Shown piece after piece: positions 54,601-64,000 of a stretch of 64,000 nucleotides of DNA. The translations under genes and the position numbers were made by a program. A model generated the notes under the pieces. It was not told where the DNA came from. It saw only the letters and a program-made list of their open reading frames with translations, and searched no databases. The DNA is from Owenia fusiformis (taxonomy: Eukaryota > Annelida > Polychaeta > Sabellida > Oweniidae), in contig CAIIXF020000003.1 of assembly GCA_903813345.2 (NCBI GenBank), positions 29,405,248 through 29,469,247 of the forward strand, read 5' to 3'. The first letter of the stretch is position 1; the number at the start of each line of letters is the position of its first letter.

Positions 54601-57600
54601 GCTTAATTTTTCATGTATAATACAAGATAATATCATATAATATAATGTTTTGATTGAAATTTAATGTAATTTGGTACCTATTCTAATTAAATTTTCACTT
54701 TTGTGGAATTAGGGTTATGGTGTATTACCAGTTATTTTAGATACATGTACATGTGTGTAATGCATTTATAACTCAATCATAACATCATCATCTTTTTTCA
54801 CAGCATTATACATGATACAACCTATATGGACTTTTTGAACGACTTATATTTGAATTTCTCACTCTGGTTTCACTCCTTGGAGTTTCATTCTTTTATTCTT
54901 TTAGGTGGCCGTTAATCTCATGCCTTTTCAGCTCACATGACGGCCAATAATATTAAATATGCCATGTTCTTCTTCATTGTAGGATACATTCCTCCCATAT
55001 GTCGAAGATGGCACTATTGTGTTGTTAGGGGCAACCACAGAAAATCCATCTTTCCAATTGAACACTGCCTTACTCAGTCGTTGTCGGGTGATTGTTCTGG
55101 AGAAATTATCTACTGATAGTATCAATAGCATCCTAAAGAGGGCTCTCAGACATTTAGGAGTTGACCTCCTTGCTAATGTTTCCTCGGTACCCTCTGAATC
55201 CATTCCACTGGAGGAAAGGTACAAGCTAATGAAAGATAGGGATATACAATCAAATCCGATTCATGTTTTTTTTAAAATGAAGCTTGGCATTTTCGATTTT
55301 ACATTCCCCTAAATAACACTTTATTAATGTTTTAAATTTCTTTCAGGCCAAAGGTGTACATTGCCCAAGATGCACTGGATACACTTGCCTGTTTTTGTGA
55401 TGGTGATGGGAGGAGTGCTTTGAATGGTCTCCAAACTGTAGTCAATTCAAGGTACAGTAGTTCAAGTACAAATCAAATAAAGTTGAGTCATTATAGTTTC
55501 CCATACTGTGGAGGTCTCATGGTCAGGCCCCTAGCCAGGGGGGTCGAACCCCCCTTGGCTAAAAATTCTTTCAAAATCATGCAGTTATTCACCATTCTGA
55601 GACATTTTCAATTGATTTTTGACAAAAGTTGTCAAATGTGAAAGGTGACCCCCTACCTCATTATTGCTTTTTGCATATTCAGTATTTTAGTCCAATCATG
55701 GGCATTCAACTAATGCCCATGGTCCAATTGTTTTAATTTTTTCACAATTTACATTGATGTTAGATCCAAAAATAGCGCATCATGGCAACAGTAGTCCTAT
55801 TGTCATCTTTTTTCCATACAATGAGCCTTTAAACTTTAGAATACTAGTAATAAAAAGTAACACTCTTAGGAAATGATCAGAAAATAGGTTAGTCATATTG
55901 ATAATGTACAATGTTTTTTATGTAGGAAGGCACATTTCAACAGCAGTTGTATATCAACACCTAAAGCCAGGAGTAGCAGTGATGGCGACAAGGAATGTGA
56001 TGTCACAAAGGGATATGTAATTGTGAGAGAAGATCATATTAAAGATGGCCTCCAGAGATCACATATACATTATGACAGGGCAGGTATGTTGGAGAATATG
56101 TCTATTCAAGGGGTAGTACTATGCATAGTTTGGAAGAACAACAGATCAAATAATCATTGAAACATATAACTCACATACTCAATCAAATATTATACAGAGC
56201 TTGATTTACAATAATATTGAGGCGAGAAAAAAATAACTCATGGAGAAAAAAGTAGGGGTGGGACGGATAACCGAAGTACCGAAAAACTGCGGTTCATAGC
56301 CTTCGGATCGGTTTTCGGATCACGGCCCTACTTTCGGATCAGCTTTTCGGATCGTTTTCGGATTAATATTTCATTGGTCAAGTATCAATAAAACAGTTAA
56401 AAACACTGTTTTACAACAACATTTTTGATATTCCTAGTCCCTACCTTGTCTGTCTTGTCTGTTGCTAGCTCACTCGTTTACTAGATTCGTTTCGTATCCG
56501 CGTATTCGTATCCCTCGGTAATCAATCATGTGGTCCCTGGTACTATATTTTTTAGTCGTGTATTCTAAATAATATGTATTGTTCATGAAATACTATAACA
56601 TAAAACTCCATCTATAAAATATTGTTATAACGTGGCATAATTGATACAAAGATTTGCGCAAATTTATATTTGCGCAGGTTCGATATAGGGTATTATTTTG
56701 TGCGCACCCACAATACATTCAAATATGGCGTCTGGATCTCAAATTCCCGTTTTCCCAAAAGAAATGAAGATTAAGAAAGTGACAGTCAGCAGTTAAGTCA
56801 GAGACAAAGCAGCTAATCATGTCAATCAATTCAAATCCTTAAAATGAATGAACCGAACCGAAAAAAACCGAACCGACGGCTGATGATCGGAAAAACCGAA
56901 CCGAACTGAACCGAAATGAACCGTCCCATCCCTAGAAAAAAGCATTTGAAGTTCAGAGATCTTTAGTACTCCTATGTTCTTTTAATTATCATCACCCTAT
57001 CCTATGACATTGTGAAATCCAAGATACATTAATTGATTCCGAAATCGTAACTTCATGAAAGCTTTTGTTAATGACCCCCCTAGGATTCAATTCCTTATAT
57101 ATTAATCTTCAATCAGAAATTCTGAAAGATTATTGAACACTTGCAAATAGTAATGCCGAGATGAAGATATTATGAATGTTTCTATCTGTCTCTATACTGT
57201 ATTAACTGTATTTCCATTCAATGATAATGTGAAATGTATATGAGTACAATTAGGCCTGTAAAGTGGAACACCTCTGTAAGTGGAACACTTCAAAATTCCA
57301 TGACCAACAGACTTAATGTTAAATGAAAACGTAACGTAAAACTCTGTAAGTGAAACACCTTCCAGAGGTACCAAAGGTGTCCCATTAAAACAGGTTTTAC
57401 TGTATACAGGGCGTTCATAATGTTCTTGCAAAAGTACTCTAATTTTTTTGTTTCTCAACAAAAAAAGTTACAGCCAGATTGACTGAGATACAAAAGTTTT
57501 AGAGCACTTTTACAAGAACTTTATGAACGCCCTGTATATTGTATATTTTATTAATTTTAGGGGAAGAACACTATAATATAATGTCAGCACTTCACAAATC

Positions 57601-60600
57601 AATCCGGGGCTCTGACTCTAATGCTGCCCTCTACTGGCTGGCGAGGATGTTAGAAGGAGGTGAGGACCCACTATACATTGCACGAAGACTCGTCGTTATG
57701 GCATGCGAAGATATAGGTATGGGTTATAGTGATGTATCTCATATTTGAGTGGGTTTTTACCCCGGGGGGTTCACTATATATAAACCTTGACGGGGATCCT
57801 CGGCGCATGTGGGGTACCTTTTTCAACGTTTGGTATGGCAATGGACCCATATTTTAGGATTTGGTATGGGAATGCCCGGAAATTTCTGACTTGGTATGGC
57901 AATGGTTGGACTTTTGCTCTTCTGGTATGAGAATGCTCATTGTAGATACGTTACCTAACATTCTTGGTATGGCATTGGTCCAGTAGTTGGAAATTTGTAT
58001 GACATTGATTCTATATTTCATTTACTTTGAATTAAGGTATGGCATTGGTCCCATATTTGGACATTTGGAATAGCATTGGTCCTACATTTTGACATTTGGT
58101 ATGGCATTGGTCCCATAATTGGGCATTTGGTATGGCATTGGTCCTATATTTGGACATTTGGTATGGCATTGGTCCTATATTTGGACATTTGGTATGGCCT
58201 TTGGGCGTTATTTTGGTTGGTATGGGAATATATTGAAATTTGACAGATTGGTATGGGAACAGATTGATATTTGAGGCTTCAGCCTAGGACCCCCGTCGAG
58301 TTTTATATACAGTGAACCCCCCGGGGTTTTTACTATAACTCGAAAAGTAGTGGAGCGATTTTGTTCATATTTGGTATGTGAATACTATAAGCATGGTACA
58401 CTGTCTAATTACACTTCTGGTAGAAGGTGGCCATTTTGAAAAATTAAGCAGATAATGTCTAAACTTAAACAAAAACTCAATTTCATGGTTACTATGGTTT
58501 GGTAACACAATGTGATGTCACCAAGGGCAAATTATTATATAGAACAGTGAATGAAAAATTCAAGACCCTCATGCTTAAAATTGTCCTTAATCTATCAAGT
58601 CCTTATATTCCGTGTTATAGGTCTGTCTGATCCAGGAGCATTACCTCAGGCTGTAGCCACATACCAAGCTTGTCAGTTCACAGGAATGCCAGCATGTGAT
58701 GTAAGTAGACATTTGATTGGTTGTTTGTTTGTTTGTTTGCTTGTTTGTTTGTTTAGGTAGTGCATGACATCATTCTCATTTCAGTGTATACTTGCCCAAT
58801 GTTGCGTATATCTAGCCAGGGCACCAAAGTCAGTAGAAGTTTACTGTGCTTATATGCAAGCTAAGGAAAGTGTCAAGAACCACAAAGGACCACTACCAGG
58901 TGTCCCCCTTCATCTTAGAAATGCATCAACAAAGCTTATGAAAGATTTGGGTAAGTTTTAGAAAATTTAGAGTTTGGCTACTTTCAATAGCAATGTTTCA
59001 TATGTATGTGATTACAAAAACACATAAAAATGATATTTTTCTCAAAAATTGCCAAATTAGTCATTTTTTCTTTTTTACCAAGTTCTTCATCAAATGTTTC
59101 ATCATTCTTTCATCAAATCGCCTCAATAAATGCAAATAAGGTAGTTGTAGTTTTAAGTGATATACATGTATATACTCTCAGATTGTGATTAAGGCTATCC
59201 TTTTCAAATAACTACTTTTTAAAGTGTACACCATCCATCGTAGAGTAATTCTCTGTTGAAGTGTAGAGTTTTAATACAGAACCTCTTTACTGGTGTGCTT
59301 CTTGGAAACTTATTACTTCCATCTCTTTTGGCTCACATCAACCTAATTGTCCATCTATTTGTTCATTTATTTTGTCCATCTAATCCCTCTGTCAACAATT
59401 TTTGGGCCAAATAAATATCCAACTCATCTGAACTTATATATCCATTTTATTGACTAGAGGTCTTTACTGGTTTTACACCATTGGTTCCAGCTCCTACCTC
59501 TGCCTCATTTTGGAGGCAAAGTATCATTGTTATCAAAATATCACATTTTTGGCAATATTGGATTTAGTATCATATTGTTTTACTTGTCGTCTCCAACTTT
59601 ATTGTGGATGGTGTTTGGAAATTGGAGTTTGGTGGCTGGTGTTCAGTATTCGGTGTCTATAACAAAAGGCAGATGGTGAAAGGACCTTATACACCCTCCA
59701 TTGGGATCTCCCCATGGGAAAAAAATAATTCATCTGATTTTTCAAAATGAGTATTCTGCTTCAATTATTACATTTATATGCACACTAGTATCTTGTTGAC
59801 CTATATTCAGCACTGTATTGATGTATAGGCCACTTATAAGGGTCATAATTCAATCATGAAGTGTAGAGGCATAGATTCCAAACCAGGAAGTATTTTTGTG
59901 TCTGTCAAAATCCATTTACATCCTACGCATCCCTGCATCTTATCCAAATAATGATCTTATAATCTTATCACATAATGAAATATAATAGTATAATCTTTGG
60001 TTTTACAAACTTGTATGATATTTGATAAGTGTAAAAGTTGTTTTTGGAGCATTTTTCTATAGCCATTTTGTAGGGAAAAAAATGATGAAAAAATGTACAA
60101 TCTTTTAATTTTAAGTATGACCTGAATCGATTGCAAACTTCATATTTGCACATTTGATGAGATAAACCATTTGTGTCGTATTGTGAAATTATTAAGTTTG
60201 CAATTGATTCAGGTCATAGTGTATTTTGGGTATTTCTGTGATAATCAATGGAAACCAATGGCCTCTATTGGGATCTGCTGATATCCTCATGTTAAGTCAA
60301 TGGTGCACAGCCCCATGTAAGTCAATACAACCTTACTGAACGAAATGATCCCTTTCTCAGCTTATGTGTGTCCGAGCTCTTTAATATTTTCCAAAGTATT
60401 ATATGACATTTTATTCTTCATGTTACACCTACGAATGATTCATTTTGACCATAGGGATATTTGCCAATAATTGCATCATGTCCTTTTGCTTGTTAATGCC
60501 TTGTTAGCTCACTTGATAAGCTATAGCTATTATTCACTTGTTTTTATTGTTCCAACAGAAAATTCATGTTGCAATTGGTGAGGGTTTCAGCTTCCCAGGT

Positions 60601-61689
60601 TCATTAGCATTGTTTAGATATCTTGTATTGCTCGTTTCAATATTTATGTTGCCCTTTTCAATTTTCTGTATTGGGTTTGTTAAGTGTCTTATATTGCCAT
60701 TTTCAATACCTTTTATTGCACTATTTCAATAACTTATCTTGCAGTTGTTTCAATATATATGTCCTTGGCCTTGTTTCAATATCTTGTATTGCCCTTGGCC
60801 TTGTTTCAATACCTTGTATTGCCCTTGTTTCAATATTTTGTATTGCCCTTGGCCTTGTTTCAGTATCTTGTATTGTCCTTGGCCTTGTTTCAGTATCTTG
60901 TATTGCCCTTGGCCTTGTTTTAATATCTTATTTTCCCCTTGGGCTTGTTTCAATATCTTATATTGCCATTGGCTTTGTTTCAATATCTTGTATTGCCCTT
61001 GACCTTGTTTCAATATCTTTTAGGTTGTGAATACTATAAGCATGGCACACTGTCTAATGAGACTTTTGGTAGAAGGCGGCCATTTTTCAAAATGGCTACC
61101 ATTTTAACGTATTTTACTATAACTCAAAAAGTAGTAGAGCGATTTTGTTCATATTTGGTATGTGAATATTATAAGCATGGCACACTGTCTAATAACACTT
61201 TTGGTAGAAGGTGCCCGTTTTGAAAAATGTTCGATGGGATTCACTACGCTTTGGCGTTGCAGTTGTTCTGGTTACCCTTGGCCTTGTTTCAATATCTTGT
61301 ATTGCTCTTGGCCTTGTTTCAATACCTTGTATTGCCCTTGACCTCGTTTCAATGTCTTGTATTACCCTTGGCCTTGTTTCAATACCTTTTATTACCCTTG
61401 GCCTTGTTTCAATATCTTGTATTGCCCTTGGCCTTGTTTCAATATCTTGAATTGCTCTTGGCCTTGTTTCAATATCTTTTATTACCCTTTGCCTTGTTTA
61501 AATATCTTGTATTGCTCTTGGCCTTGTTTCAATATCTTGTATTGCCCTTGTTTTGTTGAGCCAAAGGTTACATGGCTTTCAGGTTACGGAAAGGACTACA
61601 AATACAACCCAGCTTTCAAGGACCCTGTACAACAAGATTACCTGCCGAAAGAACTATTAAACATTGACTTTTTCAAATGGAAAATGTAG
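51639..61689 (+). CDS. WRNIP1: WRNIP1: Werner helicase-interacting AAA+ ATPase
   Basis: Replication-fork protection and translesion-synthesis factor, relative of yeast Mgs1 and bacterial RarA/MgsA (family knowledge). Nine GT-AG exons: 51639-52223, 53993-54187, 54983-55218, 55347-55451, 55926-56083, 57561-57716, 58621-58700, 58785-58950, 61583-61689. Total 1788 nt, 595 aa (665 in human). The N-terminal UBZ4 zinc finger has C3, C6, H18 and C22. After a Ser/Lys-rich linker the AAA+ core has Walker A GPPGCGKT (189-196, split by intron 1), Walker [11 protein letters not shown] (D250, E251), sensor-1 region [11 protein letters not shown] (about 274-284) and an SRC arginine near 293. The C-terminal MgsA-type region includes [52 protein letters not shown] and [15 protein letters not shown]. 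All key residues are intact. Introns carry many MITEs and a 30-bp minisatellite. Confidence 0.97.
52224..53992. other. WRNIP1 intron 1: no recognised element
   Basis: 1.77 kb without an exon or clear repeat. Words such as GAGTAGGTAGTTACCAGTTTC (52560) and AAGAAGAGGTAACTGGTAG (53290) are weakly complementary and may be the decayed ends of an old element, but the match is too short to call. Confidence 0.5.
54431..54524 (+). other. Near-perfect 40-bp-arm hairpin in WRNIP1 intron 2
   Basis: The arms 54431-54470 and 54485-54524 are complementary at 39 of 40 positions, with a 14-nt loop (CATGTATCCTCGGA). The single mismatch is at arm position 9. The hairpin would be transcribed within the WRNIP1 intron, and stem and loop sizes resemble a microRNA precursor. 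It may equally be a tiny palindromic MITE, since such a perfect stem is more typical of a recent inverted duplication than of a conserved miRNA gene. Confidence 0.85.
55500..55645. repeat. Dispersed repeat fragment (GGTCGAACCCC family) in WRNIP1 intron 4
   Basis: CCAGGGGGGTCGAACCCCCC, then TTGGCTAAAAATTCTTTCAA and TCATGCAGTTATTCACCATTC, matches the ends of the duplicated segments near 31725-31800 and 32085-32160. It is a fragment of the same dispersed family and has no coding potential. Confidence 0.7.
56253..56934. mobile_element. hAT-like non-autonomous transposon (682 bp)
   Basis: Exact 8-bp target duplication GAAAAAAG (56245-56252 and 56935-56942). Inverted ends TAGGGGTGGGACGG and CCGTCCCATCCCTA. 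Subterminal regions repeat TTCGGATCGG words on the left and CCGAACCGAA words on the right, in opposite orientation. No transposase. It lies in WRNIP1 intron 5. Confidence 0.92.
57255..57405. mobile_element. Pogo/Tigger-like small element in WRNIP1 intron 5
   Basis: It runs from about TAAAGTGGAACACCTCTGTA through AGTGAAACACC to AAAACAGGTTTTACTGTATA. It is the best preserved of three relatives (see 35305-35450 and 2487-2640). The ACAGTAAAACCTG-type end is typical of pogo/Tigger transposons. It ends where the next MITE begins. Confidence 0.6.
57408..57534. mobile_element. 127-bp mariner-type MITE next to a WRNIP1 splice acceptor
   Basis: CAGGGCGTTCATAATGTTCT at the left and AAAGTTCTTGTAAAAGTGCT in complement at the right give TIRs of about 38 bp, each flanked by TA. 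The element ends 26 bp before exon 6 at 57561, so it lies over the branch-point and polypyrimidine region. No coding capacity. Confidence 0.88.
57761..58325. mobile_element. hAT-like MITE with internal TATGGCATTGG tandem repeats (565 bp)
   Basis: Exact 8-bp duplication GTTTTTAC (57753-57760 and 58326-58333). TIRs of about 44 bp start CCCGGGGGGTTCACT on both ends, continuing TATATAAA with a few mismatches. The interior is a degenerate array of a ~26-28-bp unit (ATTTGGTATGGCATTGGTCC plus TATATTTGGAC), clearest at 58030-58200. It is in WRNIP1 intron 6. Confidence 0.9.
58334..58450. repeat. Dispersed repeat (TATAACTCGAAAAGTAGTGG family), copy 1
   Basis: TATAACTCGAAAAGTAGTGG, then TTTTGTTCATATTTGGTATG and ATACTATAAGCATGGTACAC, recurs at about 61021-61080 and 61112-61230. 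The hAT-like MITE at 57761-58325 inserted into or beside this copy. Confidence 0.8.
58951..60590. other. Last WRNIP1 intron, 5' part: no recognised element
   Basis: AT-rich sequence with only a short inverted pair (CCTGAATCGATTGCAAACTT at 60121 and AAGTTTGCAATTGATTCAGG near 60194). No exon is recognised between 58951 and 61582, and the exon phases close correctly without one. Confidence 0.55.
60600..61560. repeat. 30-bp minisatellite in the last WRNIP1 intron, split by another repeat
   Basis: About 25 copies of a 30-bp unit (TTGTTTCAATATCTTGTATT plus GCCCTTGGCC) occupy about 60600-61020 and 61272-61555. They are interrupted by about 250 bp of a different dispersed repeat (61021-61230). Because the unit is a multiple of 3 and lacks stops, five open frames of 79-135 codons run through it on both strands; none is a gene. 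The array ends about 25 bp before the last exon at 61583. Confidence 0.93.
61021..61230. repeat. Dispersed repeat copies 2 and 3 inside the minisatellite
   Basis: Two tandem fragments (61021-61085 and 61112-61230), each with TGAATACTATAAGCATGGCA or a variant and CACTGTCTAAT, match 58334-58450. They split the 30-bp array, which resumes at about 61272. Confidence 0.8.
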
Positions 61690-64000
61690 TTATCTAGAAG
61701 AATTAATCTTAATTATCTGAAGATGCAGTAGAAAAAATGCAGTAAAACATTGATCTGTTCACTGAGTATATCCGTTTTGCTTCATTAAGCTTCAGATCTG
61801 TTCTCAGATAGAATGTAGTGATTGAGCATGGGAACAGACGATGGAGTATATCAAATCTTAAGATCAATGAAAAAATATTGAAATTACTTTTAGCAATACA
61901 TGTGTAATAATTCATTCAATTTGTTTATGATGCTCCATATAAAGTACAATATATCTGAAAAAACACAAAATTGCATCATATTGAGTTTTCACATTTAAAA
62001 ATTAAGTTTTTTATTTTGAAAAGTGACAGGGTAATTTTTCAGAAAACTGCACATTTTCTGTCTATTCAAGTTTTTCTTGAAGGGATATATGGAAAATAAC
62101 CTCTATAGGAGAAAAACCTCAAATAGCGCAGTCAGATGTCCCTTTGGTAGTTCGACTTTTTCAGGAAAGCAACAAACTTGGCACAGTTGTAGAAACATAT
62201 GATCTGAATGAAAAATGATTTCGGGGCAAGTGATTCGGGTTGGTCTTCATGGCTTGTAAGCCTCTGACCCCCACCCCTATCAGGCGGGGAGGGGGTACAT
62301 TATAATAAAATAAATAAAAATAGTTGTAAAGTATATATCTTTAAATGACTTCATTTGGTGATTGCTTTGAGCCTTGAAATTGAGAAAAACCTATTTTAGA
62401 AGTGGTGTTTAGGAAGGAAAATACATTTTAACCCAATTATCTAGCGTGAATTCATATTTCAAAGGGTCAAATATGGGACATCAAGTACTGTATTTCAAGA
62501 ATGTGATGTCTGATCATCCTGAAAAAATTCATACTAATAGAGATATAGGTGTTAATCACTCATATGATATATGGCTTGTGTAGCTCATGTAGTTTTTGAG
62601 AAATAAATTATCGAAATATGGATATTTAAGCCCTTGCGGCCTAGGGTTGACCTTATTTTACCTTAATAATTTTCAAGATACGCAATGTTTGGGCCTCATA
62701 TGAATTCTAAATGTTGCATTAAGTATTGTTTTGTCATATTATTCCTAATTGAATATAAAAAAATTATTGGAAATTAAAAAAAATCAAATTTTCATTTTCG
62801 GTTCTAAAGGGCCAGGGGTTACCATATTTTACCCTAATAATTTCCCAGATATGTAATATATGCATCTCAAATTAGCTCAAGATGTTGCATATAGTTCTGT
62901 TTTATCATACTTCTTCCAATAAGATGTAGGTAATGATCGGATATATCTAAAAAATCAAAATTTTCACTTAAGCTCTTGATGGCCCTGGGGTAACCTTATT
63001 TTACCTTAATAATTTTCTAAATATGAGACATAGTCACCTCAAATGAGCTTAAGATGGTATATTTAGTCCTGTTTTATCATATCATTCTCAAGGATTGAAA
63101 AAATGATTGGAAATTATAAGAAAATGACATTTTCATATTACACCCCCAATCCGCAACATCTTCTTGCATCAGAGTACTGCACTATTGTTGGACCCCTGGG
63201 TCGGTCCAATTCATTATTAAAAGTTTATCTAATTTTGTAAAGAATGACAAACTAGTCGATTCCTTAATACTCATACTTTATTTAATAATTTTGAAGTTTA
63301 GTCCAAACAGTTACAAATTACAATACATCTTCACAATCTAAATCCAAGCCGAAAAAGGGTCCAATTCTTTACCAGTGCAGGTTTTTAAACTCAAACTGAC
63401 CAGTAATCAAAATGACTAATGGCCTTACAACAACACAGAGCAGATCAGCAATTCAGCTGGCTGATGCAAACCCCAGACTCTGGAAGTTGACCCCAGTATC
63501 CCAAGGCACCTCACAAGCTATGACCCGGTCAACGGGAATGTTTTATCTATTACTGGCTGGATCACTGAAACTCTGCGTTGAGCGTTCTTTGTTCCCAGCT
63601 CTATTCTCTAATCTCATTAAACCACTGGGTGAGGAAAACTGTTAATCTGTCAACATGTTGAGTTTCAAGTTTTTAGAAGAAACCCATAAATCTCACAACG
63701 TGACATACTGAACTTTTAAACCCATATAGATGAAACAAGTTGTTCCTTGACCAATCAAAACTGTCAACCAAATGATAAGTTCCATGCAGCAAATATTTAA
63801 TCAAAATATAAGTTTACAGTGTGTTCCTGAAAATGTCCAACACTATATAGCAATGTACAATGCTATTCTAACACCATCTGTTTTGGACAGCGTAGTACAG
63901 TACTGTTTTTACAGCTCAGGACTGTTTTAGAAAACAGCTGTGTTCAGTACTGTTTTTACAGCACTGTTTATGAAACCATGCTGTTTGATGCAGTTTGAGA
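61690..64000. other. Right flank after WRNIP1, no gene recognised
   Basis: Holds the WRNIP1 3' UTR side, a tandem repeat (62640-63150) and a GC-richer patch at 63400-63650. That patch reads as a 77-codon open frame on plus and as GLMRLENRAGNKERS plus SFSDPASNR with one stop on minus. I cannot match either to a family, so a partial exon of a neighbouring gene is possible but unsupported. The last 120 bp repeat CAGTACTGTTTTTACAGC words. Confidence 0.45.
62640..63150. repeat. Three tandem copies of a ~170-bp repeat
   Basis: The word CCTTATTTTACCTTAATAAT (or a close variant) recurs at about 62650, 62823 and 62993. Each is followed by a region with 'gcctcaaatgag' and 'tttatcatat' words and an A-rich tail (ATTGGAAATTA). 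Copies are clearly diverged. Non-coding. Confidence 0.8.

Noticed and set aside
58030-58200. CRISPR-like array of short repeats
   Set aside because: Units are contiguous and degenerate without unique spacers, inside a hAT-like MITE of an animal genome.
60623-61030. Open frames of 79-135 codons ([10 protein letters not shown]-type repeats) on both strands
   Set aside because: They are produced by the 30-bp minisatellite, appear in several frames at once, and lie inside a WRNIP1 intron.

Overview
This is AT-rich nuclear DNA from an invertebrate animal. Genes are split by many short GT-AG introns, the proteins resemble vertebrate orthologues along their whole length, and introns are full of hairpin and terminal-inverted-repeat DNA elements. 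A nested TRIM-NHL-type gene and the repeat style suggest a marine bilaterian (lophotrochozoan, hemichordate or cephalochordate), but the phylum cannot be fixed from sequence alone. There is no bacterial, phage or CRISPR content.

Layout. 1-3957: gene-free flank with small repeats. 3958-21778 (minus): TRAPPC8, reconstructed as 25 coding exons with consistent phases (1432 aa). On the opposite strand inside one of its introns lies an intronless TRIM-type gene (12650-14626) whose RING finger is interrupted by one in-frame TGA. 24165-37414 (minus): TMEM231, 7 exons, 307 aa, with a 9-kb intron holding an 8.7-kb nest of transposable elements. 37773-41871 (plus): a six-exon coiled-coil gene (360 aa), head-to-head with TMEM231. 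43770-51503 (minus): PSMD7/Rpn8, 7 exons, 330 aa, with a 4.4-kb first intron full of foldback elements. 51639-61689 (plus): WRNIP1, 9 exons, 595 aa, only 135 bp from the PSMD7 start codon. 61690-64000: no gene recognised.

Function. TRAPPC8 is a vesicle-tethering and autophagy factor. TMEM231 is a ciliary transition-zone protein. PSMD7 is a proteasome lid subunit. WRNIP1 is a ubiquitin-binding AAA+ protein of stalled replication forks. They form no shared pathway; PSMD7 and WRNIP1 may share a bidirectional promoter and are both ubiquitin-linked, and TMEM231 and the coiled-coil gene may share another.

Most of the unexplained signal is mobile DNA: three hAT-like elements with exact 8-bp target duplications, a TTAA-flanked foldback, mariner-type relics and MITEs, an 8.7-kb element with about 1-kb inverted repeats, a 2.35-kb element made of TACTGAAA-type repeats that carries a promoter-like block, and a LINE fragment. 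The best second-look items are the TGA-interrupted TRIM, the tandem array copying a TRAPPC8 splice acceptor, the promoter-bearing element, and a 40-nt-arm hairpin in a WRNIP1 intron.
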